Assembly: GCA_024220525.1 (NCBI GenBank)
Contig: JAMYWO010000266.1
Span: 40,151-54,900 of the forward strand
Source: Cochliopodium minus
Taxonomy: Eukaryota; Discosea; Himatismenida; Cochliopodiidae
DNA: 14,750 nt
Direction: 5' to 3'
Of this stretch, positions 1 to 9,653 are shown piece after piece; the first letter of the stretch is position 1, and each line of letters starts with the position of its first letter. The position numbers and the translations under genes are program-made. The notes under the pieces were generated by a model. It worked only from the letters and a program-made list of their open reading frames with translations. It did not search any database and had not been told where the DNA came from.

Positions 1-195
1 AATTAAAATTCAAAAAGAAAAATAAAGTGTCTTGTAGGGAAATAGTCGGAAATTTTGATGATTTTAAAGAGGTAAGTTTTTTTAAATATTGCTTGGAAAA
101 TCATTATTCTTTCTCTGCTCGTAAGTTCACAAGAAATTGTTTTCAAATCATTTTTTTTTTTCTTATCTCTTTTTTTTCAGACAAAAAATAATTAA
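1..195 (+). CDS. Probable 3' end of a gene entering from the left edge (partial, 2 exons)
   Basis: An open frame runs from position 3 to 71 and reads about 23 residues, ending in GNFDDFKE. A textbook donor (GTAAGT at 72) follows, then a 109-nt intron that ends in a long pyrimidine run and CAG at 178-180. The second exon continues in phase 0 from 181 with TKNN and a TAA stop at 193-195. An AATAAA at 329-334 could serve as poly(A) signal. The coding stretch is short and Lys-rich, so the call rests mainly on the clean splice signals. No family is recognisable. The gene is convergent with the membrane-protein gene whose stop lies at 541. The GTAAGT may instead belong to a UTR intron or the frame may be chance; the upstream sequence would settle it. 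Confidence 0.4.
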
Positions 196-540
196 AAAAA
201 ATATTTGCAAAGAGAGAAAGGAAATTGGATATTGAATGAGAAATCATCAAATTCTAATTCTCAAAGAAATTGGACGGAAAAGGATTAACAAACAAAGGGA
301 GATGTATTTTCATGTATAAAAAAATTTTAATAAATAATCATTCAAAAATCTTTGTTCTTATTGTATCACAATTGCGTAAATGTTTCAGATAAATCAATTT
401 ATTGAATTATATTTTAAAAAATACATATATTGTGGTTTAAAGGTCCAAAACTAACATGGTATTTCTTCTTAAAATTATTCCAAAAGAAGATAATTTTGAT
501 TTTTGAAGAATTTTTTTGAAAATAAATATTTGATTTTATT
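196..540. other. Intergenic region between convergent gene ends
   Basis: This 345-nt stretch has stops in all frames and no convincing exon. It lies between the TAA of the left-edge gene and the TAA of the minus-strand membrane protein, so it should hold both 3' UTRs. An AATAAA at 329-334 is the only poly(A)-like signal I note. I see no RNA gene or repeat. Confidence 0.5.
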
Positions 541-2437
541 TTAAAAATACAAGGAAAAAAAACATTTTTCCAATTTATTTAGAAAGAGAGTGCTTTCATC
601 AAAGCCAACATCCTCCACAACCATCTCTTCAAAGTTTTTTCTGTTTATATAACGAATCAAAAGAAGAAGGGAAGACTAACAAAAAGACAGAAATAAAATA
701 AGAAATGATAGTAGAAAGAAAGAGGGCAAGGAGATGGAAGACACTTTCCTTTGAACAGAAAATTAATTCTCCAAATACCATGGCGTAGACTCCCACGGAT
801 GCTCCTAGTATCAGTGGCCCTGTTGCTCCTTGTGCCACTCCTTCTCTATTCAATAAAAATTTAAAAAAATTAACAATGAAAAAACTTTAATCAATCATTA
901 AATAAATAAATAAAAATAGTGAAAACCTTTTTGAGATATCAAAGAGTCAACATAGTGGTTAAAAAATGGCAGGAAAAGAAGTAACTAAACAGAAAATAAT
1001 GAATGAAAAAAAATGAAGGCTTAAAAAAATGATTTACCTATCATTCCAACAAATTCATTCAAGCAGCAATAAAAATACCAATAGAAATTGCTTGGGAAAA
1101 GAAAAAAAAATAATAAAAAAAAATAATAAAATTTGTTACCAAAAAGCAATGGTACCACGAAGAATTATTGTCTGATTGTGAGTTTGGCAGACCCTTTAGG
1201 TGCAGGTACCTTTTAAAAAATTTATTTTTTTATTTTTACTTTTTTTTACAGGTTTTAATAAAACAAGAAAACAATCCCAAACCCATGATAAACAGTTGAA
1301 AAATAGTCCCACATAAACATTTTGAAATTTGTTTCATCTAAAAATTTATTTTATTTATTTTAAATTTAAAATCATTTTGTTTTTAATTTATAATTAATTT
1401 TCAAAAATTTTAATTTTAATAAATTTTAATATTATAAATTTTCATAAATTTTAATTATAATTAATTTTCATAATTTAATAATAAATTTTAATATTAATAA
1501 ATTTTAATATTAATAAATTTTAATATTAATAAATTTTAATATTATTTTATTAATTTTCATAATTTTTTTTTATTTTTAACACCTTTGATAGTTTTCAATA
1601 AAGCTGCTATAAAAGTCGCTATAATTGCCCATATTCCCAAATTAATTATGGTGATCAAAACAAGTTTTTTTTTGTAATTCATCCTTGCGGGTAACTTAAT
1701 GTTTTAAAAAAAATAATAATAATAAAATAATAAATAAAATAATTCCTTTACCATATCTGGAACCAATCTCCATAAACTTTAATTTTTTATTTTTTATTTT
1801 TTCAAAAAAAAAATTATTGTAATTTTTTTATTTTTTTACCTTAAAAAAAATCCAGATAAACAAATTCCACAAGGATAACTGTAAAATGTATCATTCCAAT
1901 CTTTTTGTTTTCATCAAATTAAAATTAAATTAAAATTAAAATTAAATTTATATAAAATGATTGTTTCAGAGAAAATTAAAATAATAAATTTTCAAGATAC
2001 CTTTTTCATCAATTTGTAGGACTATCCCTATACATACTGGAATTATTGTGGTTGGTGATGATCCTAAAAACAAAAGATATAAAAAAAAAATATGTATTTG
2101 GGATCTATATTACCAATGATACCACCTATGACTCCTAAATCAATTCATTTTGGGTTAAATATTTCAATTCTTATAATTTCAATTGATTAATATGCGGCAT
2201 ATATGCCTTAAATATTATTTACCTCCAAATCTTTCAATCAAAATAGTGACGCATATAGCAACTAATTTTTTGTATTAATCACCATTATCCATCAAATTGA
2301 AGAATATATCTTCCATTACCTATCGCGGCAAATAATCCGCTCAAAAAAGCTCTGTATTGAAGAAATAAATAAATTCAGTTGCTAACAAATAGAAATAGCT
2401 TTTACCTTAATATCAGAATTCCTATATTATCAAACAT
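541..2437 (-). CDS. Multi-pass membrane protein with internal two-fold repeat, 13 exons
   Basis: Rebuilt minus-strand exons: 2406-2437, 2320-2351, 2223-2261, 2114-2134, 2001-2063, 1840-1900, 1752-1776, 1581-1694, 1240-1337, 1140-1193, 1038-1090, 779-843 and 541-675. They sum to 792 nt (263 residues plus TAA) and phases agree at every junction. The protein starts MFDNIGIL and has several hydrophobic segments (about residues 8-30, 40-57, 68-85, 101-125, 139-157, 170-190, 205-226). Residues 31-55 hold ERFGG, a GGIIG and SSPTTIIP; residues 191-218 hold NEFVG, EGVAQG and ATGPLIL, suggesting an internal duplication. The tail is charged (NRKNFEEMVVEDVGFDES). I do not recognise the family; a small transporter is possible but unproven. 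The ATG in exon 1 is the first in frame. Weakest points are the donor of exon 9 (46-nt intron), exon 11 (aromatic-rich; an adjacent frame is more hydrophobic but has stops) and the last intron, 676-778. Confidence 0.68.
1481..1544. repeat. Four perfect tandem copies of a 16-nt AT repeat
   Basis: The unit ATAAATTTTAATATTA is repeated four times without mismatch. It lies inside the intron between exons 8 and 9 of the minus-strand membrane-protein gene (1338-1580), which is otherwise a degenerate AAATTTTAAT-type sequence. It is probably a slippage-prone minisatellite. No function is indicated. Confidence 0.9.
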
Positions 2438-2616
2438 TTGGTTATTTCTTATTTTTTTAAAATACCTTTTTTTTTTATTTTAACCTTATTGGCCAAGCAT
2501 TGCAAAGAATTTCACAAAATCAACATTGATTTAAAAAGGAATTCACAAAAGGAATAGAAAGAATTTTTTTTTTTAATTTTAATTTTAATGAATTATTTTG
2601 AAAAAAGAACAATTAA
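2438..2616. other. Short intergenic spacer: membrane-gene promoter and collagen 3' UTR
   Basis: Only 179 nt separate the membrane-protein ATG from the TAA of the upstream collagen-like gene; both are on the minus strand. A GTTAAAAT donor-like site after GGCCAATAAG (minus strand, near 2480-2495) and an AAATAAG acceptor-like site just before the ATG would allow a small 5'-UTR intron. That is conjecture. Confidence 0.4.
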
Positions 2617-4450
2617 TTAATTTTGAACGATCTTCTTTCCCAAACCAAAACTTTCAAATTCTTCTTTGAGAAGTTTGACTTCGTTTTCCAATTGTTGGAT
2701 TTCAGTATTTTGTTGATCAATCAAGTTCTTTTCAACGAGGTTCTCTTGTTCGAGATGAGCCTCCATGTTTTTAACTTCTCTGTTGTAGTGAACTCTTCCT
2801 GGAGCTCCAGCAGGACCTTGTTTACCTCTTCTACCTTCTGGACCTTGGTCTCCCTTGAATCCTTGTCTACCTGTTAAAAAATAAAGATAAATTTAATTAA
2901 TTCAGAGAAAATAACGTTTTTTAAAATTTTCTGTTTACCTCTTGGACCTTGATCTCCCTTAACTCCAGATCTTCCATTTTTTCCTTGTTCTCCTTGTTGT
3001 CCTTGGTCACCTTTGTTACCCTTGGATCCTCCTCTTCCTTCAGTACCTCTGATACCTCTTCTACCCTTCTCTCCCTTTTCACCATCTTTTCCTGGATGAC
3101 CAGTGAAACCTCTATCACCTCTATCTCCCTTAACACCTCTGTGTCCTATAATAAAAAAAAAAGAATAATAAAAGAAATGAAAGATCAGTTGATTGAATGA
3201 AAGAGTAAAGATAGATTAAATAATATTTTCTTTCTTTTAATTTATTTACCTCTTTTTCCATCTTCTCCTTGTTCTCCGTTTACACCTTTATCTCCCTTTT
3301 CTCCTTTATCTCCCTTTGTTCCCTTATCTCCAGTGTTACCCTTATCTCCGGTAGGACCAGTAAAACCAGTAACTCCAGTAGGACCAACTTCTCCAGTTAC
3401 ACCAGTAGCTCCAACAGCACCAGTTGCACCAATAGGACCAGTTTCTCCTGTTAAACCAGTTTCTCCGGTTAAACCGGTAGGACCAGTAACACCAACTGCT
3501 CCAGTTGCTCCTTGGATACCTTGATCTCCATTGTTTCCTTTATCTCCCTTTAATCCAGTGATACCTTGGTCTCCTTTTACTCCCTTAAAACCTCTTCTTC
3601 CTATATAGATTTAAAAGGTTAAATTTTAAAATTTAAAAGTAATGATAAATGAGGTACAAAAAGTTATTATATGTTCAAATATTTTTTATTTCATTTTTAA
3701 ATTTAAAAATTTAATAAACTTTGAAATAAATTTTTTTTTTTTACCAGTTCTTCCTTCTTCTCCTTGTTCTCCTTGGTCTCCTTTGTTACCTTTATCTCCA
3801 TTAACTCCATTAACACCGCTGTCTCCCTTTAAACCCTTGCTTCCCCTGCGTCCATTGATCCCATCTCTACCATCACTTCCTTTTCTTCCCTTCCTACCTT
3901 TTTCTCCAGTCAATCCTCTATCTCCCTTTTCTCCCTTTTGTCCATTTTGTCCAGCTTCTCCCTTGATACCTCTTCTTCCTTTAATATACAACGTAAAAAT
4001 TAATTTTTTTTTGAATTGAAGATACAATAAAAGAGTATAAATTATATTCTTGATTCAAAAGGATTAGTTTATTTTACCTTTATGTCCATCTTCTCCTTGT
4101 TCTCCCTTTGCACCTGGTCTTCCATCTCTACCGCGTTCTCCTTTATCACCTTTGCGTCCTCTTCCATAGTGATTATCGTGGTGTCCTCCAAAACGATTAT
4201 TATCACGATCACCATCACGGTCATGGTCACGATCACCATCACGGTCATGTTCACGATCACCATCAAAATTTTTTTTGTTGGTTGCAACTTCTTCAGTCTT
4301 TTTATCTGCTGGATCTTGTTCTTCTGCTTCTTCTACTTCTTCAGCAGAAACAATATTTTCCTTTGCCATTTTTTGGTTTGGGATGCTTTCTTCACAAAAA
4401 ACAAGAACACATAATGATAATAAAAGGATTGCCAAAGCTAAAAATTTCAT
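2617..4450 (-). CDS. Secreted collagen-like protein A (Gly-X-Y, coiled-coil tail), 5 exons
   Basis: Exons on the minus strand: 4078-4450, 3745-3978, 3250-3600, 2939-3145 and 2617-2870, 472 residues in all. Residues 1-19 form a signal peptide ([18 protein letters not shown] then CEE). Residues 20-97 are acidic and hold Asp/Arg repeats that include DHDRDGDRD, which fits the DxDxDGxxD calcium-loop pattern. Residues 98-412 are 105 uninterrupted Gly-X-Y triplets: charged triplets (GDK, GEK, GER) at both ends and a Thr-rich core ([12 protein letters not shown]) in exon 3. The last 60 residues form a Glu/Leu-rich coiled coil ending [10 protein letters not shown], likely the trimerisation domain. Triple-helix folding is known for such repeats; secretion and trimerisation are inferred. 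All four introns split a Gly codon after its first base. The start is supported by the signal peptide and by promoter similarity to the plus-strand paralogue. The physiological role is unknown; a matrix, wall or adhesive function is likely. Confidence 0.95.
4203..4267 (-). repeat. 24-nt coding repeat giving Asp/Arg/His-rich segment
   Basis: Two full copies (4203-4226 and 4227-4250) differing in the last base, plus a partial third copy, lie in exon 1 of collagen-like gene A. On the minus strand each unit encodes an 8-residue DGDR(D/E)HDR-type block. The second collagen-like gene has no equivalent, so the repeat arose or was lost after the duplication. Confidence 0.9.
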
Positions 4451-4465
4451 TTTTCAACAAAAAAA

Positions 4466-4552
4466 ATTGATTCTATCTTCCTTTACAATTTTTTTTTTTA
4501 TATTTTTTAATTAATTATTTTTTTTTGAAAGAATGAAAGATTTGACACAACT
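4466..4552 (-). promoter_or_regulatory. Promoter block of collagen-like gene A shared with its paralogue
   Basis: Read on the minus strand, AGTTGTGTCAA (4542-4552) sits 92-102 nt upstream of the ATG, preceded by a T run and followed by a CTTTC-containing stretch and an A run. GATAGAATCAATT (near 4465-4477) lies about 15-28 nt upstream. The same elements, in the same order and with similar spacing, precede the plus-strand collagen gene. Elsewhere the non-coding DNA of the two loci does not visibly align, so this block has been selectively retained or only recently duplicated. The first element is a candidate transcription-factor site; the second may lie near the transcription start or in the 5' UTR. 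Confidence 0.65.
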
Positions 4553-4635
4553 AAAAAAAAAAAAAATAATTAAATATTTGAAAATAAATAAAATACTGCA
4601 CAAATATTCACTTTAAACAGTATTCTTATAACAAA

Positions 4636-4686
4636 GTTGATATCCTTAAGATCACAAACAATTTTAAAAAATATAAAGATATCAAC
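4636..4686. repeat. 12-nt inverted repeat GTTGATATC(C/T)TT
   Basis: GTTGATATCCTT at 4636-4647 faces AAAGATATCAAC at 4675-4686. The arms match at 11 of 12 positions around a 27-nt loop. It lies between the WD40 gene stop and the collagen promoter block. It could be a paired factor-binding site or a 3'-end hairpin. The arms are less AT-biased than their surroundings. Confidence 0.5.
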
Positions 4687-4757
4687 AAATGAGAATGGTT
4701 GATAAGATTTCAAATAGAAAGCAATAGCTTTTATTAAAATTTAATTTTTATTGAATG

Positions 4758-5171
4758 TTAATTTTCCTTTGTGCTTCCGGTCCCCATTTCATCAAGTTTA
4801 CTAAAATTTTTGTTGCATCTTAATGCTAAATTCTTCACGTCAGACATTTCATTCAAAGCTCCCTTTGTAATTTCAAAGATTTTTTCAACATAAAATTGAA
4901 TCTTTTCTTCTTTATTTTCAATAGACTCGTTTTTTATAAGATAATTAATTCTGAGATTTTGAAGTTTGATTGTATTCTCCAATTTTTCGATCTTATTTTT
5001 TACATTCTCTATCTTATCCTTTTTCATTTCATTTTCACATTCCTTTTCAATAATCAAAATTTGGATGAGATACTCCATCTTTTGAATGGCGAAATATCTA
5101 CTACGTATTTCANAAAAATAAAAATAAAAATAAAAATAAAAATAAAAAATAAAAAATAAAAAATAAAAAAT

Positions 5172-5205
<34 letters not shown>

Positions 5206-8200
5206 TTTTACTTTTGCTTTTTGAGAATTAAGATGAACATAAGCCATGTTTTGCGCGTACGCAAAAGCATTCATCAAAACAACAGCAACCTTCTGAGTGT
5301 CCTCGCTGTTCTCCTGAGTCAAATTAGAGTCGATGTAATTGACAAACTCCTTGCTGATTTTCTCCGTGAGCTCCTTGCCACAAGTGGTAGAAAAGGTGGA
5401 GCAGAAGATTTTATAGTTTTTGAATATTTTACAATGAAAATAGTTTTGGATGGGATCTCCCATCTTCTCTTCTTTCTCTTCCATCTCTTCTTTCTCTTTT
5501 TCTTCTTTCTCCTTTTTGTTTTCTTCTTTATCTTTGTCTTCGACTAATTTCCCCTTTTTTTTTTCTTCCACACTTCCTTCCTTTGAAAATTAAGAAAAAA
5601 GTAAAAAAAAAAAAATTAAAAAGGAAAAAATTTAAAAAATAAAAAAAAAAATTTAAAAGAAAAAATGTAAAAGAAAAAATTTAAAAGAAAAAATTTAGAA
5701 CAAAAAAATCAAAAATTTGTTAATTATAATGATCAATAAAAGATCAATAATCAATCCTTTTCAAATCAAAAACAAATGATAAATGATGATGATTATATGA
5801 AATATAAAGACAATTTTTTTTTTTTTTGATAAATGTTTTCTTCTTATAATATTTAATTTTATTCTTGAAATGAAATAATTTTGGTGAAATGAATTTACAG
5901 TTTCTTCTTTGATCTGTTTGTTCCTTTCTACATCTTCTTGTTTTTCATCTGTGAAATTATTATTGTTTTTATTATTTACATCAATCCCTTCTTTGCTTTC
6001 CTCAATCTCATTTTGATTTCTGAAAAAAATGGCGGGAGAAGATAATTTGTCACAATTTTTACTTTCTTCGTTGCTTTCTTTTTCATCATTTTTTTTTTCA
6101 TTTTTCAACACATTAATATCAGTTTTATTTCCCTCATTATTTTTAGTATTTTTATTCTCATTAAAAAAAAAATTTCGAATTTCATTTTCTTCATTATTTT
6201 TATCATTATTTTTTTTTTCGTTCACATCATTATTTTCATCATTATTTTCATCATTATTTTCATTAATATTTTCATTAATATTTTCATTAATATTTTCTTT
6301 AATATTTTCATTTACGTGATTGTTTTCGTTTTTGTTTGTGTTGTCGTTGGAGGGAGGAGACTGTTTGGGCTGGAAAATCACTTTCTTCTTCTTTTTGTCG
6401 TCTTCTATCATGTTTGCCAGTATGCTTTGGTCAAAACTCAAGCTGCTGATACTGGACATTATTGGGTCTTTCTGTGCATTTTTGTCTACATCAAAAAAGT
6501 AAATGAATAAATAAAAAAAAAAAAAATAATCAATTTTAATAATAAAAAAAATAAAATAAAATTATAAAAATTTTTCAAAAAATAGGAAAATCAAATAAAA
6601 ATAAAAAATACTTAAAAATAATAAAAAAATAAAAAATAAAATTAATAAAAAATAGATTGATTGTAAATTAAAAAATAAAAATAAAAAAATGGAATAAATT
6701 AATTTAAAATGGTTGTTTTTTTTACCACCTACTCTGATCATATTTTGTTTTTGTACAGGCTTCTTGACAGCAACATTCCTGGAAGAAGAAGGAAAAACCA
6801 TGGAAAGGTTATTACTGTTCAAAGAGAAATCCTTGAAAGAATTATTACTATTAAATTTATTATTGTTATTAAAATTATTGTTATTAAAATTATTATTGTA
6901 ATTTTTAGTGTTAAAAGAAGAAATGTTTTTCAGAGAAAAATTTTTCTCGTCTCTTTTCGCATTTGCCAAAAAACAGTTTTTCAAAAGAGGGAAGGTGGAG
7001 TTGATGGAGATGGCGAGGTGGCACATCTTTTTGGAGTCGAAGATGAAGGAGTGAGGTGTTTTTTCGCAGCACGTCGTCTCTTTGAGCAGTTCTTGTTTTT
7101 TGTTGCTTTTTACTATGTTGTTGTTTCCGCTTTGGAGTTTGTCCTTCACCAATATCTCCAATTCATTGTCACTATTTAATGTTTAAAAATTAATCTTTTT
7201 TAATTTATAATTTTTTATTGTTTTTTTTTAATTTTTAATTTTTTATTTTTTTAATTTTTTAATTTTTTAACTTTTATTTTAAATTTTAATTTGTAATTTC
7301 CATTTTAGATTTACTCAAAATTTTAAATTATTCATTTCTTTTTAAAATTTTTATTTTTAATTTTAAATTTTAATTTTAATTTTAATCTTTTAATTTTTAA
7401 ATTAAATTTAAATTAATTTTTAAATATTTTATTTTTTTTTAACTTTAAAAATATTTGAGTAAAATTTTCATTTTTATAAATTATTTTTCTAAAAAAAAAA
7501 TTTTTTTTACAACAAAATTGTCTTTATGTTCAAAAGATTGAAGGGAGATTTGAGCTGTTGCTCGGAGAAAGTATACTGCGTGAAAAAAGGAAAGTTGAAG
7601 TGAGAGGAGGCGTATTCCCAAATGAAAATGTTTTTGTCAAGAGACGCTGACCATACTTGATTCGAAAACTTTACCGGGTAAATTGATTTTATTGCGTCTC
7701 TGTGCGCTCCCTTCACCTATCAATTAAAATAAAATGAAAAAATGAAAAAATTAAAAAATAATAAAAAAATAAATAAAAATAAAAATAAAAATAAAAATAA
7801 AAATAAAAATAAAAATCACAAATAAAAATAATTGAAAAACAAATCATAAAAATATAAATAGTATAAAATAAAAAGTGAAAATATAAACAAGAAAAATCAT
7901 TTCAAAAATGAACAAATAAACAATAAATAAAGATAATTAAATATTAAAAAATCCGATTAAACAAAAGAAAAACAAAATTTTTTACATTCCAAACAGGTTT
8001 GAATGTGGTCGAGTCATACACGGTAATATCAGAGCTCCAATGTCCACACCAAATGTGAAATCCTATTTCCGACATTACAAGAACTTGACTAACAGTGTTT
8101 ATTCTATGAATCTCCTCTCCATCCTTTCATTAATTTATTTAAACTTTTAGTAATTTATTTTTTAATAATTTTATTTTTAATATTTCATTAAATTTTCTAT

Positions 8201-9653
8201 TTTTATTTTTTAATTTTTTGTTTTTATTTTTTAAAAAAAAAATTTTATTTTATTATACTTCATCCCAGATTGCAATGGTATTGTCTTTGGATGAGGTCCA
8301 CACTTGCTTGAATTGAGGCAAAATCAAAATACAATTCACAATCGTTTTGTGGCTCTTCCACTTCTTCTTCTCTTCCAAAGTCTATAAAAATGGAAAATAA
8401 TAAAAAATAAAAATAAAAAATGGAATTTTAAATTAAAAAATAAAAATAAAAATTAAATGACATCAGAAAATGATTAATATTTAAAAAATTTTAAAAAAAA
8501 ATTTTTACATGTGGATCAAAAATGTAAACATTGCTTCCTCCTACCACCCAAACGGAATTTTCTTGTTTACCATGTTCATCGATGCGGATCTTTTTGGACA
8601 TGGCGAAAGGATCCATCTTTGTTTTGTTGTAGAAAGACATGGATCTGATGTAATCATGCTCCATTTTGATCACTTTGAGCCTCTTGAATGATTTGATGCT
8701 CCATATTTCGATTATCGAGAGATTTGCCGAACTTGATGTGCTCCATACTCTGAATTGATTTTTATCGTTTTTCCAGTTTGATGATTCAACCTATTATTCA
8801 ATATGAATATTTATATTGGTTTGAAGGTGATAGATTTGTATATGTTTGTATTATTAGGTAAGACATTAAAAAAAACATGGATGATTATATTGGTTTAATG
8901 ATTATTTTATATTGATAATTGTGGATAATATGCTTAATTAAACGAATATTGATTGACTGAATTCTATCTTTAAAAGAAATTATTTTTGTTTCTTTTATTT
9001 GAGGCATATATGACAAATTTTCTATAAATCCACATATCAAATCAAATGATTCTTTTAAATTGATTAAATACTCATTTTGGATTTGGTTATACCAATAATA
9101 AAGATCTTATGACCTGGCATTCAGATTCGAGAGTTTTTACAAGTTTGGCTTCTGCATCTTCAGAAATGCTCCATACTTTAATCTTCCCATCAGCTCCAGC
9201 AGTCCATACATTATTGATTCCAACAACCTGGATGGCATAGATATTATCTTCATGTGCCTTCAACAACTTTATCCTCGATCCACCTTTGATAGTATAAGTT
9301 ATAATCAATCCATTGCTGCATCCACACCATATATGATTTGGCGATACTTGTTCCAATACTGTGGGTCGAGATTCTTCCAACGGAGGTTTTGTTGGCTTCA
9401 ATAAATAGATCGGATTTCCCTTTTGTTGTTTATACAATGTCAAATCTCTTTCTCTCTTTGGTTTATCTCTTATTTCCAAGATTTTTCCATTTGGCATCTT
9501 CACCACATTCACTCTTTTCTTTTCAACTATTTAAAATAATTGATTTATAGGTGAAATTAGTTGATTTGTCTCAATGAAAATTAATATATATTTTTTTTTA
9601 CTGATATTCTGCTTTGCTTTTTCATCAGAATTATTATGATAAACAAATTCCAT
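4758..9653 (-). CDS. WD40-type seven-bladed propeller protein with low-complexity linker, 10 exons
   Basis: Exons on the minus strand: 9602-9653, 9093-9526, 8509-8790, 8259-8381, 7986-8123, 7511-7716, 6726-7171, 5899-6485, 5212-5580 and 4758-5078. They give 2958 nt (985 residues), in frame throughout. Residues ~75-400 hold seven blades ending in WD-like strands: HIWCGCSNGLIITY, NVWTAGADGKIKVW, RVWSTSS...IEIW, SVWVVGGSNVYIF, QVWTSSKDNTIAIW, HIWCGHWSSDITVY and QVWSASLDKNIFIW. This closes one propeller, a protein-interaction platform. Residues ~412-756 are an Asn/Lys/Glu-rich linker with NNNNF runs and NENI repeats. Residues ~757-790 are Lys/Glu-rich. Residues ~795-985 are a probably helical region I do not recognise (GKELTEKISKEF...; ending in a coiled coil and GTGSTKEN). 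No catalytic domain is visible. The `[IV]W[CTS]` blade style recalls propellers of some RhoGEFs and inositol 5-phosphatases, but this is resemblance only. The last junction uses an acceptor immediately before an ATG, so exon 10 could be a separate small gene. Confidence 0.82.
5113..5205. repeat. (AAAAAT)n / (AAAAAAT)n microsatellite with one ambiguous base
   Basis: About 90 nt of 6-nt then 7-nt A-rich units lie in the last intron of the WD40 gene (5079-5211). The only N of the window is at 5113, at the edge of the array. Repeat length is likely polymorphic or mis-assembled here, which bears on the acceptor of the final exon. Confidence 0.9.
6226..6309 (-). repeat. 12-nt coding minisatellite (NENI / NENND) in the WD40 gene linker
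   Basis: Tandem 12-nt units of two types, ATTATTTTCATC and ATTAATATTTTC on the plus strand, encode an Asn/Glu-rich block on the minus strand (NENI units followed by NENND-like units). It lies in exon 8. The sequence is low in complexity and probably disordered. Confidence 0.85.
7771..7816. repeat. (AAAAAT)n microsatellite in an intron
   Basis: About seven AAAAAT units lie in the 269-nt intron between exons 5 and 6 of the WD40 gene. The array resembles the one at 5114-5205. No function is suggested. Confidence 0.9.

Larger units (their letters stand above)
4451..4757. other. Upstream region of collagen-like gene A and 3' UTR of the WD40 gene
   Basis: These 307 nt separate two minus-strand genes. 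The collagen-proximal half holds the promoter block shared with the other collagen gene (4466-4477 and 4527-4552). The distal half holds the 12-nt inverted repeat 4636-4647/4675-4686. No open frame of note is present. Confidence 0.6.

Noticed and set aside
629-853. V-ATPase proteolipid (subunit c) suggested by GASVGVYAMVFGELIF
   Set aside because: The rebuilt upstream exons do not show the proteolipid repeat or the conserved Glu context, and the GGxxGGxxG-SSPTT motif is foreign to that family.
1038-1090. More hydrophobic alternative frame of exon 11 (AISIGIFIAA)
   Set aside because: It meets TGA at once and does not fit the phases of the neighbouring exons. The chosen frame is the only one that links through to the downstream exon.
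3333-3524. Proline-rich plus-strand frame ([13 protein letters not shown]-like)
   Set aside because: It is the antisense shadow of the Gly-X-Thr codons of collagen-like gene A. It has no start context or splice logic of its own.
4108-4470. His/Asp-rich plus-strand frame resembling a metal-binding protein
   Set aside because: It is antisense to the 24-nt repeat and signal peptide of collagen-like gene A, whose frame is supported by signal peptide, splice phases and a paralogue.
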